A stretch of 64,000 nt of DNA from Adineta vaga (taxonomy: Eukaryota; Rotifera): assembly GCA_021613535.1 (NCBI GenBank), contig CP075492.1, forward strand, positions 13,702,001 to 13,766,000. The letters are read 5' to 3'. The notes beneath the pieces were generated by a model. That model searched no databases, was not told the DNA's origin, and was given only the letters and a program-made list of their open reading frames with translations. Below are positions 1-10,430 of the stretch, in pieces; position 1 is the first letter of the stretch, and each line of letters opens with the position of its first letter. Position numbers and translations under genes: made by a program.

Positions 1-1780
1 TACAACATCATTACAGCCTTCAATAGAGTGTGCTATCAATGAAAATGCTACAGGTTTTCTCGATGTCCTTATAAGACAACAACAAAAATTGAATTATGAT
101 GAAAAGAAATGTTCAACAGACGATATATTTCATCGATGTAAATGGCGTTATCGACATACGATGCTTAATTATGCAATCGATCGTAAAGCTTCTGAATGTA
201 TTAGCTTGATATTAGAAAATATTTTTGCTAGACGAATCTATTTCACAATTATCGATCATGTTTGTTTAAATGGACGAACAGCACTTTGGTATGCATGTCT
301 AAATGGAGATTTTGATCTCGTACAAATATTAGTTGAACGTGGACGTGCAACAATTCATAAATGTGGAGTTTTGATAGTTGCTACACAAAATGGCCATCGA
401 ATATCGTTGATTATCTTTTATGTAGAGGATGTAATCCAAATCGACGAGCAGAAAAAATTGCAATGAAACTGCATTGCATGCAGCTTCTCGTCGAAATCAT
501 ATTAATTTAGTGAAATTACTTCTAGCATGTGGTGCTAATACGACTGTATTCGATTATAAGGAAAGAACTCCTTTAGATTATGCCATACACAAAAGACATA
601 ATGAAATAGGTAAAATCCTTATAAGTCATCAAAATGGTTATTTTATCATGAGCCAAACAGGTTTTACACCTTTGATGTTAGCTACCTATTGTAATAATCA
701 ACCAATCGCTAACATACTTGAGAATATATTATCGACTGAACAAATTCTAGATGAAATGACTTTAGTTGCTTGTATGTTATACGAAATGATGATAATAAAT
801 TACGTATGTATGCATTGATGGTTAGCGAACGATTTCTATTAAAAATGAATAAAATAAATTGTTTTATTAAACTTCTTCTAAAACAAAGCAATACCTATAA
901 GCATCAAGGAATGTTGCACCGTTGTCTTCAATTACGAGTGCATGTTTATCAACTACTGATGAAATTCAATCAGTCTCCAAATAGTAAATATCATCAAAGT
1001 TCTCTTAGTGGATTAACCAGTCTTCTATGTGAATATCCTGCAGAAAGGAGATAAAATTCCTATCAAATCACTAGCAACTATTTGGATATGGATATTAAAT
1101 AGAAAAAGCGATAAAAAACAAATTACTCATCTATTTAGACTTCTCTTCTTGATAACACATGTATGTGGTATTTTTCAATCGAATTCTATTGATGTTTTTA
1201 TTATAGCTCATTGAATCCGGAAGTGTAAATGACAATGAACGTCATATCCTTCTGGATCTTGTATATCAAGCGTTACAAAAAAATATTATCATTGAAAATG
1301 AATATCCTCTGTTCAGCTATTTGATTAGCAGAATATCAATGGGTCAGCATATCTATACGTATTCCTTTCTCAAGTATGAATTATTAATATAAAAAATTGT
1401 AATATATTTCGCTTTTAGTATTCCAATTCTATTTAGCCTTCGTGTTTCAATTGATAGTGGAGTAGATGTGAATGAAGTTATTCTAAGCGCAAAATCAACA
1501 CTATTACATTTGATTGCTCGATGTCGTAATATTGACAAGATCTGTCATACAACTACTTCTAGATACAGATGCTCACATAGATTGCATCGATAGAAATGGT
1601 TCAAAGCCAGAAGACTTAGCATTGATTTGGGAAATTCGAATGTTTCTACAAGAGAATCGAAAGCTTTCTCTTAAATGCCAATGTGCACATTTGATCAATA
1701 CACGAAATCTGTCCTATAGAAGTCATCTTTCATCGGCACTTATTAATTTCATTCGAATGCATGGTACAGTTTGTAGTTGA
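1..1780 (+). pseudogene. FEM1-like ankyrin-repeat protein, 5'-truncated by window edge and frame-broken
   Basis: Ankyrin repeats (for example TALWYACLNGDFDLVQILVE near 280-340 and TALHAASRRNHINLVKLLL near 468-520) are followed by a helical middle part and a C-terminal block (SLKCQCAHLI...LSY...FIRMH, 1669-1764) that resembles the VHL-box end of FEM1 proteins, substrate receptors of CUL2 ubiquitin ligases. The frame is open from base 2, so the gene starts upstream. The frame shifts near 398, 452, 782, 1040 and 1545; the first three are each explained by one missing A in an A-run, the other two are not. Two plausible introns follow (about 1159-1207 and 1373-1420, both GT-AG). The stop is TGA at 1778. 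Either a decaying gene or a live gene with assembly errors. The FEM1 assignment rests on motif layout only. Confidence 0.6.
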
Positions 1781-2708
1781 CACTTCAGTATACAGATCCT
1801 TTATAGGAATTAAATGCAATCAAACGATTATTTTTTTTACTCTGTATTGCACAAAAAAAGAGGCAAGAAACATGTTGATTTTTTTCCATTCGAAATGAAA
1901 ATGTCTTTAGTCAAGACTTTGCTAATATTTTATTTCGTTGAATGAGTTCATCAATTGCATGTAGAGCGTTGTGTTCAATAAAATTGTTCTAAAGATATAG
2001 ATACCGTGCTATTTTGTAATGTTTTGATTAGATTCTATGCCCCGGTATATCTAATTTCATTCCTTTCAAGATTTAGTAATGCCAATGCCTGTGACATTAA
2101 ATGTTGTTAGATACATCCGAGAGCTAGTGCACTAAGTGTCTATAAGACTAAATCAAGTTCTATACATGAAATAAAAGTATTATACCTGTTAATTCTCAGA
2201 GCATTTGCTCTATGTTGCATACCAAAATGTTTGATTGTATTATATCGAATATCCAATGTGGTTAGTGCCTGTGTACGTACAAATATAAATTGTTATAGAA
2301 GGTTGATGAAAAGTGCTATATAGTCACAGTATTATATTATATATATATGTTATGAATGAAGAGAAACTAATAACTACTTTATTAACTTTTAAAGCATCAA
2401 TTAGATATTGTGCTGCAACAATTTCGAGTGTATTTTCACAGAGAACTAGTGTAACTAGTCTCTGTATAATGACAAACCATATAATCATTAGTTAACACTG
2501 TTTTCGGTGTTTCACTTGATTCTAAACTTTGAGATAGACAGATCTAATCTTTACGTATGTATGTAAATTGAAGAGAATATAAAGAAAAAAGATTGCCAAT
2601 CTCGACTTAGTTCATATCATATTGAATTTTATTGATCTTTGGATCAACAAATAATGCAAAAGATTAAGGGAAAAGATAGACGAATGTAGAGTGAGAACAA
2701 ATTTTTAC
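1781..2708. other. Intergenic, no gene seen
   Basis: AT-rich non-coding DNA with stops in all frames. Short ORFs here (such as 2313-2495) show no family motif and no codon pattern like the neighbours. Confidence 0.5.
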
Positions 2709-2851
2709 CTGATGTCGATAATTGTATTAAATCATTGATATACATATCACGCATTGAACAGAGAAGCGTGAACTCGCTCTGATGATTCAGAATTCGATAG
2801 AAAAGTTCTATTGGTAATGTATGCAAAGATATACTGTTTTTTTTTCGACAT
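2709..2851 (-). pseudogene. First exon of an F-box-like protein, orphaned
   Basis: The minus strand reads LHTLPIELFYRILNHQSEFT, the start of an F-box helix pair as found in F-box proteins that recruit substrates to SCF ubiquitin ligases. The exon ends at a good donor (gtaaaaat, 2708 downward). No continuing exon is recognisable below 2708. An ATG at 2851-2849 would give a natural start, but an intervening run of nine A's leaves it one base out of frame with the F-box. Probably a truncated duplicate; the F-box call rests on about 30 residues. Confidence 0.4.
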
Positions 2852-3150
2852 CAATCAAAACTCGTGAAATGTGCTTTGTGTCGTCTTATCTTTTTGAATA
2901 TTTTAGTATGTGTAGATATATATCGTTATTCATATGACATCTCAAAACGAATTTTTTTCTTCTATTCACGTTGTGCAAATACGAAGAAAAAAAGAACAGT
3001 CATCTTTCGTTCTTCACATGATTCATATACACTTGATAAACAAAGTTGTCATTAAAACGCAATTTTGTTGCTGTTCTGTTTTTTTTCTTCATAACACACA
3101 AGGTAACGTTTAGAAGGATATTATCAACAAATTTCGTGATCGATCTATTA

Positions 3151-4275
3151 ATGTCCTCGACAAATTCTCAACATACGAATATCAAACAAAATGATTCAGG
3201 AAAATATATCGAAGCAGTTAGAAAAAATGACATTGATACTGTCAAACAATATATTCAATGTGATGGTGATTTAAATTCTCCAATTGTACCACAAGGTGCA
3301 ATACATTGTGCTGTATTTTTTAATTACGTGGACATGTTAAAATTATTACTTGAAGCTGGAATTAATGTTAATCAACCAGATGAAGATGGCGACACAGCAT
3401 TACATTACGCAATTGGTCAAACAAAAAATGTTGAATGTATCAAATTATTATTACAGTATGGTGCTTGTCCATTTCTTCCAAATAATTCAACAAAAAAAAT
3501 CACACCAATAAATCTAGCGAATCAAATCAATCATCAAGAAATTACTGACATTTTAACAGAAACTATTGATCTAACTAAACGATTGTGTAAAGCAGCAGAA
3601 GATGGAAATCTTGCACTTGTTGAAAATTTATTAACAACAACAAAAGCTAATCCAAATGGATTATCTGATGAATTTGTCAATCCATTACATGAAGCATGTC
3701 TTGCCGGACATTTATCCATAGTAAAATTATTACTTCAATATAATGTTAATATCAATGCAAAAACAGCCTCAGAATCAACACGTTATAATATGCCATTACA
3801 TTGTGCAGCTTTACGAGGTCATCTCGATGTTGCAAAATATTTAATTGAAAATGGAGCAAAGAAAGATATTCCAAATTCAAATAAACATACACCATTACTT
3901 TGTGCAGTTATTATGGAACAGATCAATGTTGCTGAATATCTTATTAAGGCTGGTTGTGATGTACATGTGCGTGATACTGTCGGAAAAACACCACTTCATT
4001 GGGCAGCATTTTATGGATTGAATAGTATCATCTTGTTATTGCTTGAATATGGAGCAGATATTGATGCAATAGCTAATTTAGGTCTACCTCCATTACATTG
4101 TGCTGTTCAACATCCATTTCATTCAAATACGATCAAATTATTAATAGAAAAAGGTGCTAATGTGGACATTAGAGACGATATGCGACTGGCAATACTTGAC
4201 TATGTAATTAATCATAAACCAGATGATCAGGAACTAATTCAATTGATTCAAAATCGTAGTAAACAAGTTTCATAA
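3151..4275 (+). CDS. Ankyrin-repeat protein, possibly ASB-type
   Basis: An open frame of 374 residues made almost wholly of ankyrin repeats of about 33 residues (GDTALHYAIGQTKNVECIKL, HEACLAGHLSIVKLLLQ, GKTPLHWAAFYGLNSIILLL and others). There is no signal peptide or membrane segment, so it should be a cytosolic protein-binding scaffold. The frame is open upstream to a TTG at 3046; I chose the ATG at 3151 because the extra 35 residues are not ankyrin-like. As read it ends at a TAA at 4273. A donor-like gtttca at 4267 could instead splice to a SOCS-box-like exon at 4726-4869, which would make it an ASB family (ankyrin plus SOCS box, CUL5 adaptor) protein. Codon use is clean with no frame breaks. 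Confidence 0.8.
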   Translation: MSSTNSQHTNIKQNDSGKYIEAVRKNDIDTVKQYIQCDGDLNSPIVPQGAIHCAVFFNYVDMLKLLLEAGINVNQPDEDGDTALHYAIGQTKNVECIKLLLQYGACPFLPNNSTKKITPINLANQINHQEITDILTETIDLTKRLCKAAEDGNLALVENLLTTTKANPNGLSDEFVNPLHEACLAGHLSIVKLLLQYNVNINAKTASESTRYNMPLHCAALRGHLDVAKYLIENGAKKDIPNSNKHTPLLCAVIMEQINVAEYLIKAGCDVHVRDTVGKTPLHWAAFYGLNSIILLLLEYGADIDAIANLGLPPLHCAVQHPFHSNTIKLLIEKGANVDIRDDMRLAILDYVINHKPDDQELIQLIQNRSKQVS

Positions 4276-4725
4276 AAATCAAAAGATAAACACCTATCTA
4301 TTATTATCATAATTTTGTCTTATGATTATATTAACTTTCATATATGGCTCAAAGATTCTTTCGTTTGAAACTATCGTTGACGTATTCATCAATTTTCTGA
4401 ATTGTTCTAAATAAGATCAAAGTTCATTATAATTTATGTTAGATTTTTTTCTCTTTCGATGCTTTTCTTATTCTCATCGTTCAGTGCAAAAATGAAATTT
4501 ACTGACTCTTTTCACTTTTCATAATCAATTATACGTATGAATATCATCACGATTATTAAAGCAAAGAATTTCCATTTTCTTTCATCTTTATTATATACTC
4601 TATCTATCATTTAGTTGATAATAAAGCGAATATTGTTTCTCTTTATGTCATTGTAACAGTAAGAGATGCTTTCAAAAAACGTTGTTCTTCATGTTGTTAT
4701 ATCACAAGACTTTTCTTTTCTATAG

Positions 4726-4869
4726 CAATTTAAAAGCATTAAAACTTGCATGGAACATCTGCATGTTGGTAAATGTCGTTATCTAGATTCACGGCTACAA
4801 GAAGCTGAATTATGTATTTTGCCATGTTTACTGAAGGACTATTTCATTGGACAATTAATTTATAATTGA
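4726..4869 (+). CDS. Possible 3' exon with SOCS-box-like sequence
   Basis: After a good acceptor (ttttctatag, ending 4725) there is an open phase-0 frame to TGA at 4867. It contains FKSIKTCMEHLHVGKCRYLD and then CILPCLLKDYFIGQLI, which fits the SOCS-box pattern (a short helix with Cys, then a Leu-Pro...Leu-Lys-Asp-Tyr/Phe-Leu helix). It would join in phase to the ankyrin frame if the donor at 4267 is used, but that intron (459 bp) is far longer than the others in this window. The exon could also be a relic of a lost neighbour. Confidence 0.35.
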   Translation, partial: QFKSIKTCMEHLHVGKCRYLDSRLQEAELCILPCLLKDYFIGQLIYN

Positions 4870-5417
4870 CGTTTAATAATTATTCTTTTTTATTTTATGC
4901 TGATGTTTTACAAAGAATGAGCAGAGATTAGTATGATCAAGAAGACATGTATTTATTCGACCATTTCTTTATTTTATTTTGAAAGAGTTTTATCATAATA
5001 CAAGTTAGAAGATAAATTCATTTATTATATTGAGATTACAAGAGAAAGCTCACTATGTTTATATGAGCTTCTCACTCTTTCAACTTCTATTAATATAGAT
5101 TGTATTCAACAATTTTCATATCTTCATCATTTCCACAATAACTACTTTCGATTCAACAAACAACTACGTGTTATTTATACTCGGTTTTTCTTTTTTTTTG
5201 GTATAATTGGGTGTTCTCGTAACATCTTAGTCATTACTTGACTACAATTCCGTATCGTATCCTGTTTTATTTGTAAGTAACTTTATTTATAAATGAAAAT
5301 ATCAATTCATAAAAATTCATTCTTTCTGTTTATACAGATTTTATCTCAGCAACAGCAACAATGACTGTTACTTTGTTTATGTCTCGTGAGCATGCTAAGT
5401 ATGCATTCAATCATCAA
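4870..5417. other. Intergenic, no gene seen
   Basis: AT-rich sequence with no supported ORF, RNA gene or repeat. Confidence 0.5.
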
Positions 5418-5618
5418 GATCCACTTGTGAGATCAAGCGTGTTTTGTAAAATCCGTTACTATGTTATTTAATCAACGTCAGTGATGTACCGGTAGTCTTT
5501 AAGTGCAGCTTGCTTCGATCAGTATGCGTTATCATCATTCAACGTTCGTTTGAGAAATTTTGCTCATGTCAATATTGCACGACGATTTGTAGTGATTATC
5601 GTATTACTTTGGATGATA
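5418..5618 (+). pseudogene. GPCR relic (TM3 to TM4 region)
   Basis: One frame reads VFCKIRYYVI at about 5436-5465. After in-frame stops and a shift, another reads CFDQYALSSFNVRLRNF and VVIIVLLWMI at 5511-5618. This is the Cys-Lys-Ile-Arg start of TM3, the D-Q-Y variant of the DRY motif, intracellular loop 2 and TM4 of a rhodopsin-like receptor. No other receptor part is intact. It is a dead copy of a peptide-receptor-like GPCR. Confidence 0.55.
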
Positions 5619-6298
5619 TAACAATGGGAATGTTTGAGTTAAACCAAGAGAAAATGAAGTTGCACGTCAACCAGGCATACATCCAGTAAACGGTACAGTC
5701 ATGTCTTGAGGGTATGGACGGGTGTGTTTATTCTTTCATCATCCCCCCTTCTTCACAGAAGACGGTGACTTGACTATAGGAAATATTTCATTGATATTTT
5801 GACAATTAACTTTAGAATGAATTCTAATTATTATAGTGTGGAAGCGTATGGAATCAATTTTCTGTTTAATTAAGTATTGAAAATCATTTTGAGAAATATC
5901 ATTCACAGTACTATGAAGAAAATAGAAGATATTGTGTTTGTTTTGCAGACAGAGGAAGGTACAATATATTTGTGTAATGAAAACTCGACACGGTTTATAT
6001 AGACGGACGCAAGACAACATAGTCAATTACAACAAAAACATCCCATGTTACAAATTTGATGATTAAATTGTCTTTACAGTTGGATTATCTTAGAAATTTC
6101 CTTAGTGAAATCTTCGATAAATATTATTTGCAAATAAAAACTCTCAAAAATAAATATACTTAGACAAAATTTGTAATTTTAGAGCAAAATATGAATATAA
6201 TTTGTAAAGCAATTGTTGCTGGACTCTATATTATATTTATCTTTTCTTCACTGACTATCGTTTATTTTTAAAGAAAATAAACACATTTTTTAACAAAT
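5619..6298. other. Intergenic, no gene seen
   Basis: AT-rich. The minus-strand ORF at 5739-6026 has no recognisable motif and is probably chance. Confidence 0.45.
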
Positions 6299-7264
6299 TT
6301 ATGGACATCCATAATAGGCTTTCAATTTTTGAATATCTTGAGCACTCATTTTATCTCCACGACCCATAATAGGCTCCCAACCTTCATATCCAGCAAGACT
6401 AGGTTTAATTGTTGGACGACCATTGATTGAAAAAGCATCATTTCGATAATGCATAATTGAACCTAAACTATTTTGATTGAACGAAAGAAAATATCTTATA
6501 GAAAATTCTCACCATAATCATATGCTTGATTGTACATATTTACTTGATTAGAAGGGAATTTATCGAATGCAAATGATTGACCTTGAAAAAAACAAAAAGC
6601 AAAAATGAAAATATAACGCAAGAATAAAATAATTGATCGAACTTGATTCAATATTTTCATAATAAACACGAACATATTTATCACGATCAGGACGTGTATG
6701 TTCATGAATAAAACCAAGTGCATGTAAAAATTCATGTAAAGCTACGGAATGATGAACACAACCAGGAATTTGAAGTGAAAGATCTTGTTTACCATTACTA
6801 ACAGTTTTTCCCATATATGACCAACATCTAAAAGTATCAATTTCTTTCGATTCCCAATGAAACAGAACAGAATTCATCTATAATTACCCTTGACCAGAAT
6901 GAATTCGTAACCAAACAGGATTATTATTACGCCAGACAAATCGAATACAATCATTTGTATTTTGACTAATAGTCGTCATGGCACCAATAATTACATTTTT
7001 TTGTGCTTCAGTGAATGCACCATCAAATTCCACAGGCACAATACCATTGGGCCATTTGGGTGATGCAGTATATGCAGTTCGACCAGTATGTATAGGTAAA
7101 GCAATATCACCCTCTACTAATTCGATATCACTTCGATTGTTAACTAACATACCCGGTAAATTAAATAGATTAGGAACATTGTTTGGATCGTGTGCAGATA
7201 TAATATTTGCCTTGCAGAAGAGCACAGAGACAAAACTCAAAATTAGATAGACTCTCATAAACAT
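6299..7264 (-). CDS. Astacin-family zinc metalloprotease, secreted
   Basis: Four exons (7264-6888, 6827-6643, 6581-6513, 6462-6299) joined by GT-AG introns of 50-61 bp give 264 residues ending in TAA at 6301-6299. The start ATG at 7264 opens a signal peptide (MFMRVYLILSFVSVLFCKAN). A short propeptide is followed by the catalytic domain. The zinc site HEFLHALGFIHEHTRPDRD lies near residue 157 and matches the astacin HExxHxxGxxHE consensus. The Met-turn is rebuilt across the last intron as YDYGSIMHY. The protein ends soon after the protease domain (DIQKLKAYYGCP), with no CUB, EGF or ShK tail, so it is a minimal secreted astacin that cleaves peptides outside the cell. An upstream TTG at 7306 is in frame but gives a poorer leader. 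Confidence 0.9.
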
Positions 7265-7712
7265 TTTTACTGTAATATACTCATGTAATGAAGAGAAGAA
7301 AAACAACGTATATATCTATTCCATCGTATGTTGTTATTACCGGCAGATTTCGTGAGAGTAAAACGCATCTGGAAACAGTAGTTTTGAAAACAAAGATTAA
7401 CATCTGAGTTAGATTAATTGTATTTCACATCAAAGTAGGCGTTCGTATGTTTAATAGATTAATTTAGTAATTTGATGAACAAATAAAACAAGGTTTTTAT
7501 TCTGAGAAATGTATATACATTTGTACTTTAAAAGCACTTATTTCAAGTGTTGTTGGTAATTTCCAAGAGGAAGTATACTTTGTCAGTTTTGATGAGAAAG
7601 CATAGCAGGTATAGAGAGAATTGCAGGTGTAAATTAACGGACCATAACTGCATGCAGATACATCTTTATTTCATACAATACTTTTGCTTTGTAACTAACA
7701 GTTGATACAACG
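7265..7712. other. Intergenic upstream of the astacin gene
   Basis: No ORF or repeat supported. It should hold the astacin promoter just above 7264; no clear core motif is visible. Confidence 0.4.
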
Positions 7713-8005
7713 ATGCGAGTCTATAAAGATCGAGAACCAGTAACAACTTTTTTTGGTCTTATATGCTTACTGCTTGTGTTTTCTGTTTGTGCAAACAGAC
7801 TCATAGTACTATGATAAATTATGTTGCGAATGACGATAATTGTATTGATTTGGATGAATATCTGCCACTTATTGTAATGAATCATGATCAACTTCAACAA
7901 CTTGTGGGCATTTCGAGTACTTACCTTCAAGAGTTTGATTTCCTAGAAAGATTCATTCAAAGTCCAGCTGTTGATCGACTCGCACGTAGTGAACATTATG
8001 AATAA
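7713..8005 (+). other. Doubtful small ORF, perhaps a broken secreted protein
   Basis: An ATG at 7713 opens a hydrophobic leader (TTFFGLICLLLVFSVCAN) that soon meets a stop. A second frame (7763-8005) continues with a non-repetitive acidic stretch (NDDNCIDLDEYLPLIVMNHD) to a TAA at 8003. One base change near the T-run at 7747 or the stop at 7810 would be needed to join them. No family recognised; it could be a pseudogene or chance. Confidence 0.2.
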
Positions 8006-8425
8006 GAATTTAATAATTTTAATATACGATCAATTAATTCTGAGAATATCCATAGTATTGCCGCCAAGGCACAAGTTCATACAACATATTATGTAGGAAA
8101 CACTTGCGTGTGATTGTTGATTATAAATTCTTGTTTATATTTCAGACATCTCCATAGATGACGAAAAACATCGTTTTTCTCTATCAGATAGTTATTATGA
8201 TAAGCGCTTGATTGTATAATGTTGACAGCATAGTAAACTGCATGAGTATATTCATGTTCCCATTCAACGACTCTTAACACAACCTGAAATGCCTAAAACA
8301 TCTACATCTGTTCCGAAACCAATTATAGAGGCTAATGATATCTTTTCATGTCTAATTCAAACCAATGAAAAAAAAAAAGTGATGTTCTGCTGCTCTTCAC
8401 CCTATGGAAATATTTTCGAACTAAC
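8006..8425. other. Intergenic, no gene seen
   Basis: Contains only a short minus-strand ORF (8089-8280) without a motif. Confidence 0.4.
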
Positions 8426-9610
8426 ATGCGCTATAAACTATTTATTTTATTTTCAATATTGATTGCGGTTTTCATCGCTGTTCCATTTACATATCCTCGT
8501 TATACTGAAGAAGATGATGTTCATATGCTTGAAAAATATTTATCCATTAAACAGAATCTTTTATCTGTCATGACATTTAACATTCGATTCGATGGAATTG
8601 AACATGATCCAAATAATCATTTTACAAAACGAGTTTATCGTTTAACTGAAACTATAGGAAAATGGCAACCAGCTATTCTTGGTGTACAAGAACCATTTAC
8701 CGATCAATTATTACATTTGCAATCTCATTTACCAAACTATTACCAACATGTTGGTTATCAACATCATGGTACTGATAAAAACCATCCATCAACATCATCG
8801 CAACACGATTTTAAAGTTGCTATTCTTTACAATGATCAACAATTAAAATTACTCGAGCAAGATTATCTATGGTTATCAAAAACACCACGAACTGTAGGAA
8901 GTAAAGATTGGAATAGTGGTGGAGCGCGAACATTAAATATTGCACGATTTGAATTAATCAATACTGATGATTCAACAGAAATTCTTGTTTTTAATACACA
9001 TTTAGATGTTCAAAGTGAACAAGCACGTCAAGAACAAGCAAAATTAATTCGTTCAATAATCAGTCAATGGCAACAGAAATATCCCACAGCTATTCTTCTA
9101 TTACTTGGCGATTTTAATGCAATGCCAAATCAAACTGCTTATCAAATCTTAACATTTTCAGATTTTCTCTATGATACTTGGATAGTTTGTAAATCTCATC
9201 GGACTATTTGTCTATCGAATTCATTTTCATCTACATTTCATGGTTGGTTTGGATCATTAGTTAATACTTATGGTATTCAAATTCTACAAACTATACTTTT
9301 TACTTTTCATGGTACTGGTGTTAAAATACCATATAACATACCAACAAATTATTCTGCTTATATCGATATTGTCAAACAACTGTTAAAATTTTGTCGATTA
9401 CTCAATTTGTCAGATATGATTTCATTATGGTCATCACATCGATTTCATGTCGATTGGATATTATATCAGAATTCGAAGGATAGAAGCAAAGATTTACAAC
9501 CACAATTTATATCTGTCGTAGATATTCGATCAAGAAATTATTCTTCAGATCATTTTCCAGTCATTGCTTTATTCAAAATAAATACTCAGTTAGATACCCA
9601 GGTTTTTTAA
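8426..9610 (+). CDS. Endonuclease/exonuclease/phosphatase (EEP) family protein, membrane-anchored or secreted
   Basis: A single-exon protein of 394 residues. A hydrophobic N-terminus (KLFILFSILIAVFIAVPFTY) makes a signal anchor or signal peptide. The body follows the EEP fold: VMTFNIRFDG (metal-site Asn), ILGVQEP (metal-site Glu), FNTHLD, LLLLGDFNAMP (Asp/Asn pair), VDWILY and the terminal SSDHFPVIALF with the catalytic His. Such proteins hydrolyse phosphodiester or phosphomonoester bonds in nucleic acids, phosphoinositides or sphingomyelin; the substrate cannot be told here. A stretch of about 90 residues between GDFNAMP and VDWILY (ending near NLSDMISLW) is an insertion relative to compact family members. 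An AATAAA-like polyadenylation signal lies just after the stop. Confidence 0.85.
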   Translation: MRYKLFILFSILIAVFIAVPFTYPRYTEEDDVHMLEKYLSIKQNLLSVMTFNIRFDGIEHDPNNHFTKRVYRLTETIGKWQPAILGVQEPFTDQLLHLQSHLPNYYQHVGYQHHGTDKNHPSTSSQHDFKVAILYNDQQLKLLEQDYLWLSKTPRTVGSKDWNSGGARTLNIARFELINTDDSTEILVFNTHLDVQSEQARQEQAKLIRSIISQWQQKYPTAILLLLGDFNAMPNQTAYQILTFSDFLYDTWIVCKSHRTICLSNSFSSTFHGWFGSLVNTYGIQILQTILFTFHGTGVKIPYNIPTNYSAYIDIVKQLLKFCRLLNLSDMISLWSSHRFHVDWILYQNSKDRSKDLQPQFISVVDIRSRNYSSDHFPVIALFKINTQLDTQVF

Positions 9611-10430
9611 TGAAACGATACAAATAAAGTTATTTTTATACACATAATATTGGTCTATTTCTCACGATTTATTGAGATGATCAATCTTAATATTATTATC
9701 TATATTTCTATCTGATTGAGAAAGTTAGATAAAGGATAAAACAGATCGATCAACACACGTCGTATATGATAAGACTAAGGACATTTGCTTGTTGCTCACG
9801 ATGTCAAGAGAGAGAGAGAAAAATAAGAATATAAACCAAATCCAGAATTGTTTTTATGACAAGTATATCACAAATAAAGAAGATCTCTCTCTCTCTCGTT
9901 TTATCAAAACAATACTATTTATTCTCACTCATAAGTGATATTCATCATTTATAAAAAATGTGAAGAATTATAAAAGCTATAGTATAGTGATAATACGAAA
10001 CAGTTAATTTAAATAATCATTGATTTTATATCCCGTGCAGAAATGACAAGATTTTACTACACTCGAATTCATTGAAATTAATGCATCTCTGATGTTACTC
10101 ATATATTGACAATGATTAATACAATATACAAGTAGCAAATATAAAATTACTAATCGAATGTAATAAACAATATTACATTTCAACAAATCGAAACATCAAT
10201 TGAAATCATTTCATGTTTTACTTTTGTTTTATTCTGAAACTAAATAGTACGTTCTTTTTCATATATTTTATTTCGATATAAAAGACAACGAATGAGTATC
10301 TTGACGAAATAGATTACTCTTTTAAGTAGTCACATTTTGAAGAAGTGAGATCATAAAAGAAAGTTTTATATTGTATCAATACAAGTATCTTACCGTAACA
10401 AGAAACACAGCGAGTTAGACAACGAATAAA
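9611..10430. other. Intergenic with short GA/CT simple repeats
   Basis: Contains an (AG)n run near 9809-9820 and a (CT)n run near 9885-9898 that could pair as an inverted simple repeat. No gene seen. Confidence 0.5.

Noticed and set aside
5739-6026. Minus-strand ORF of 95 residues
   Set aside because: No family resemblance, no splice partners and low-complexity AT-driven residues.
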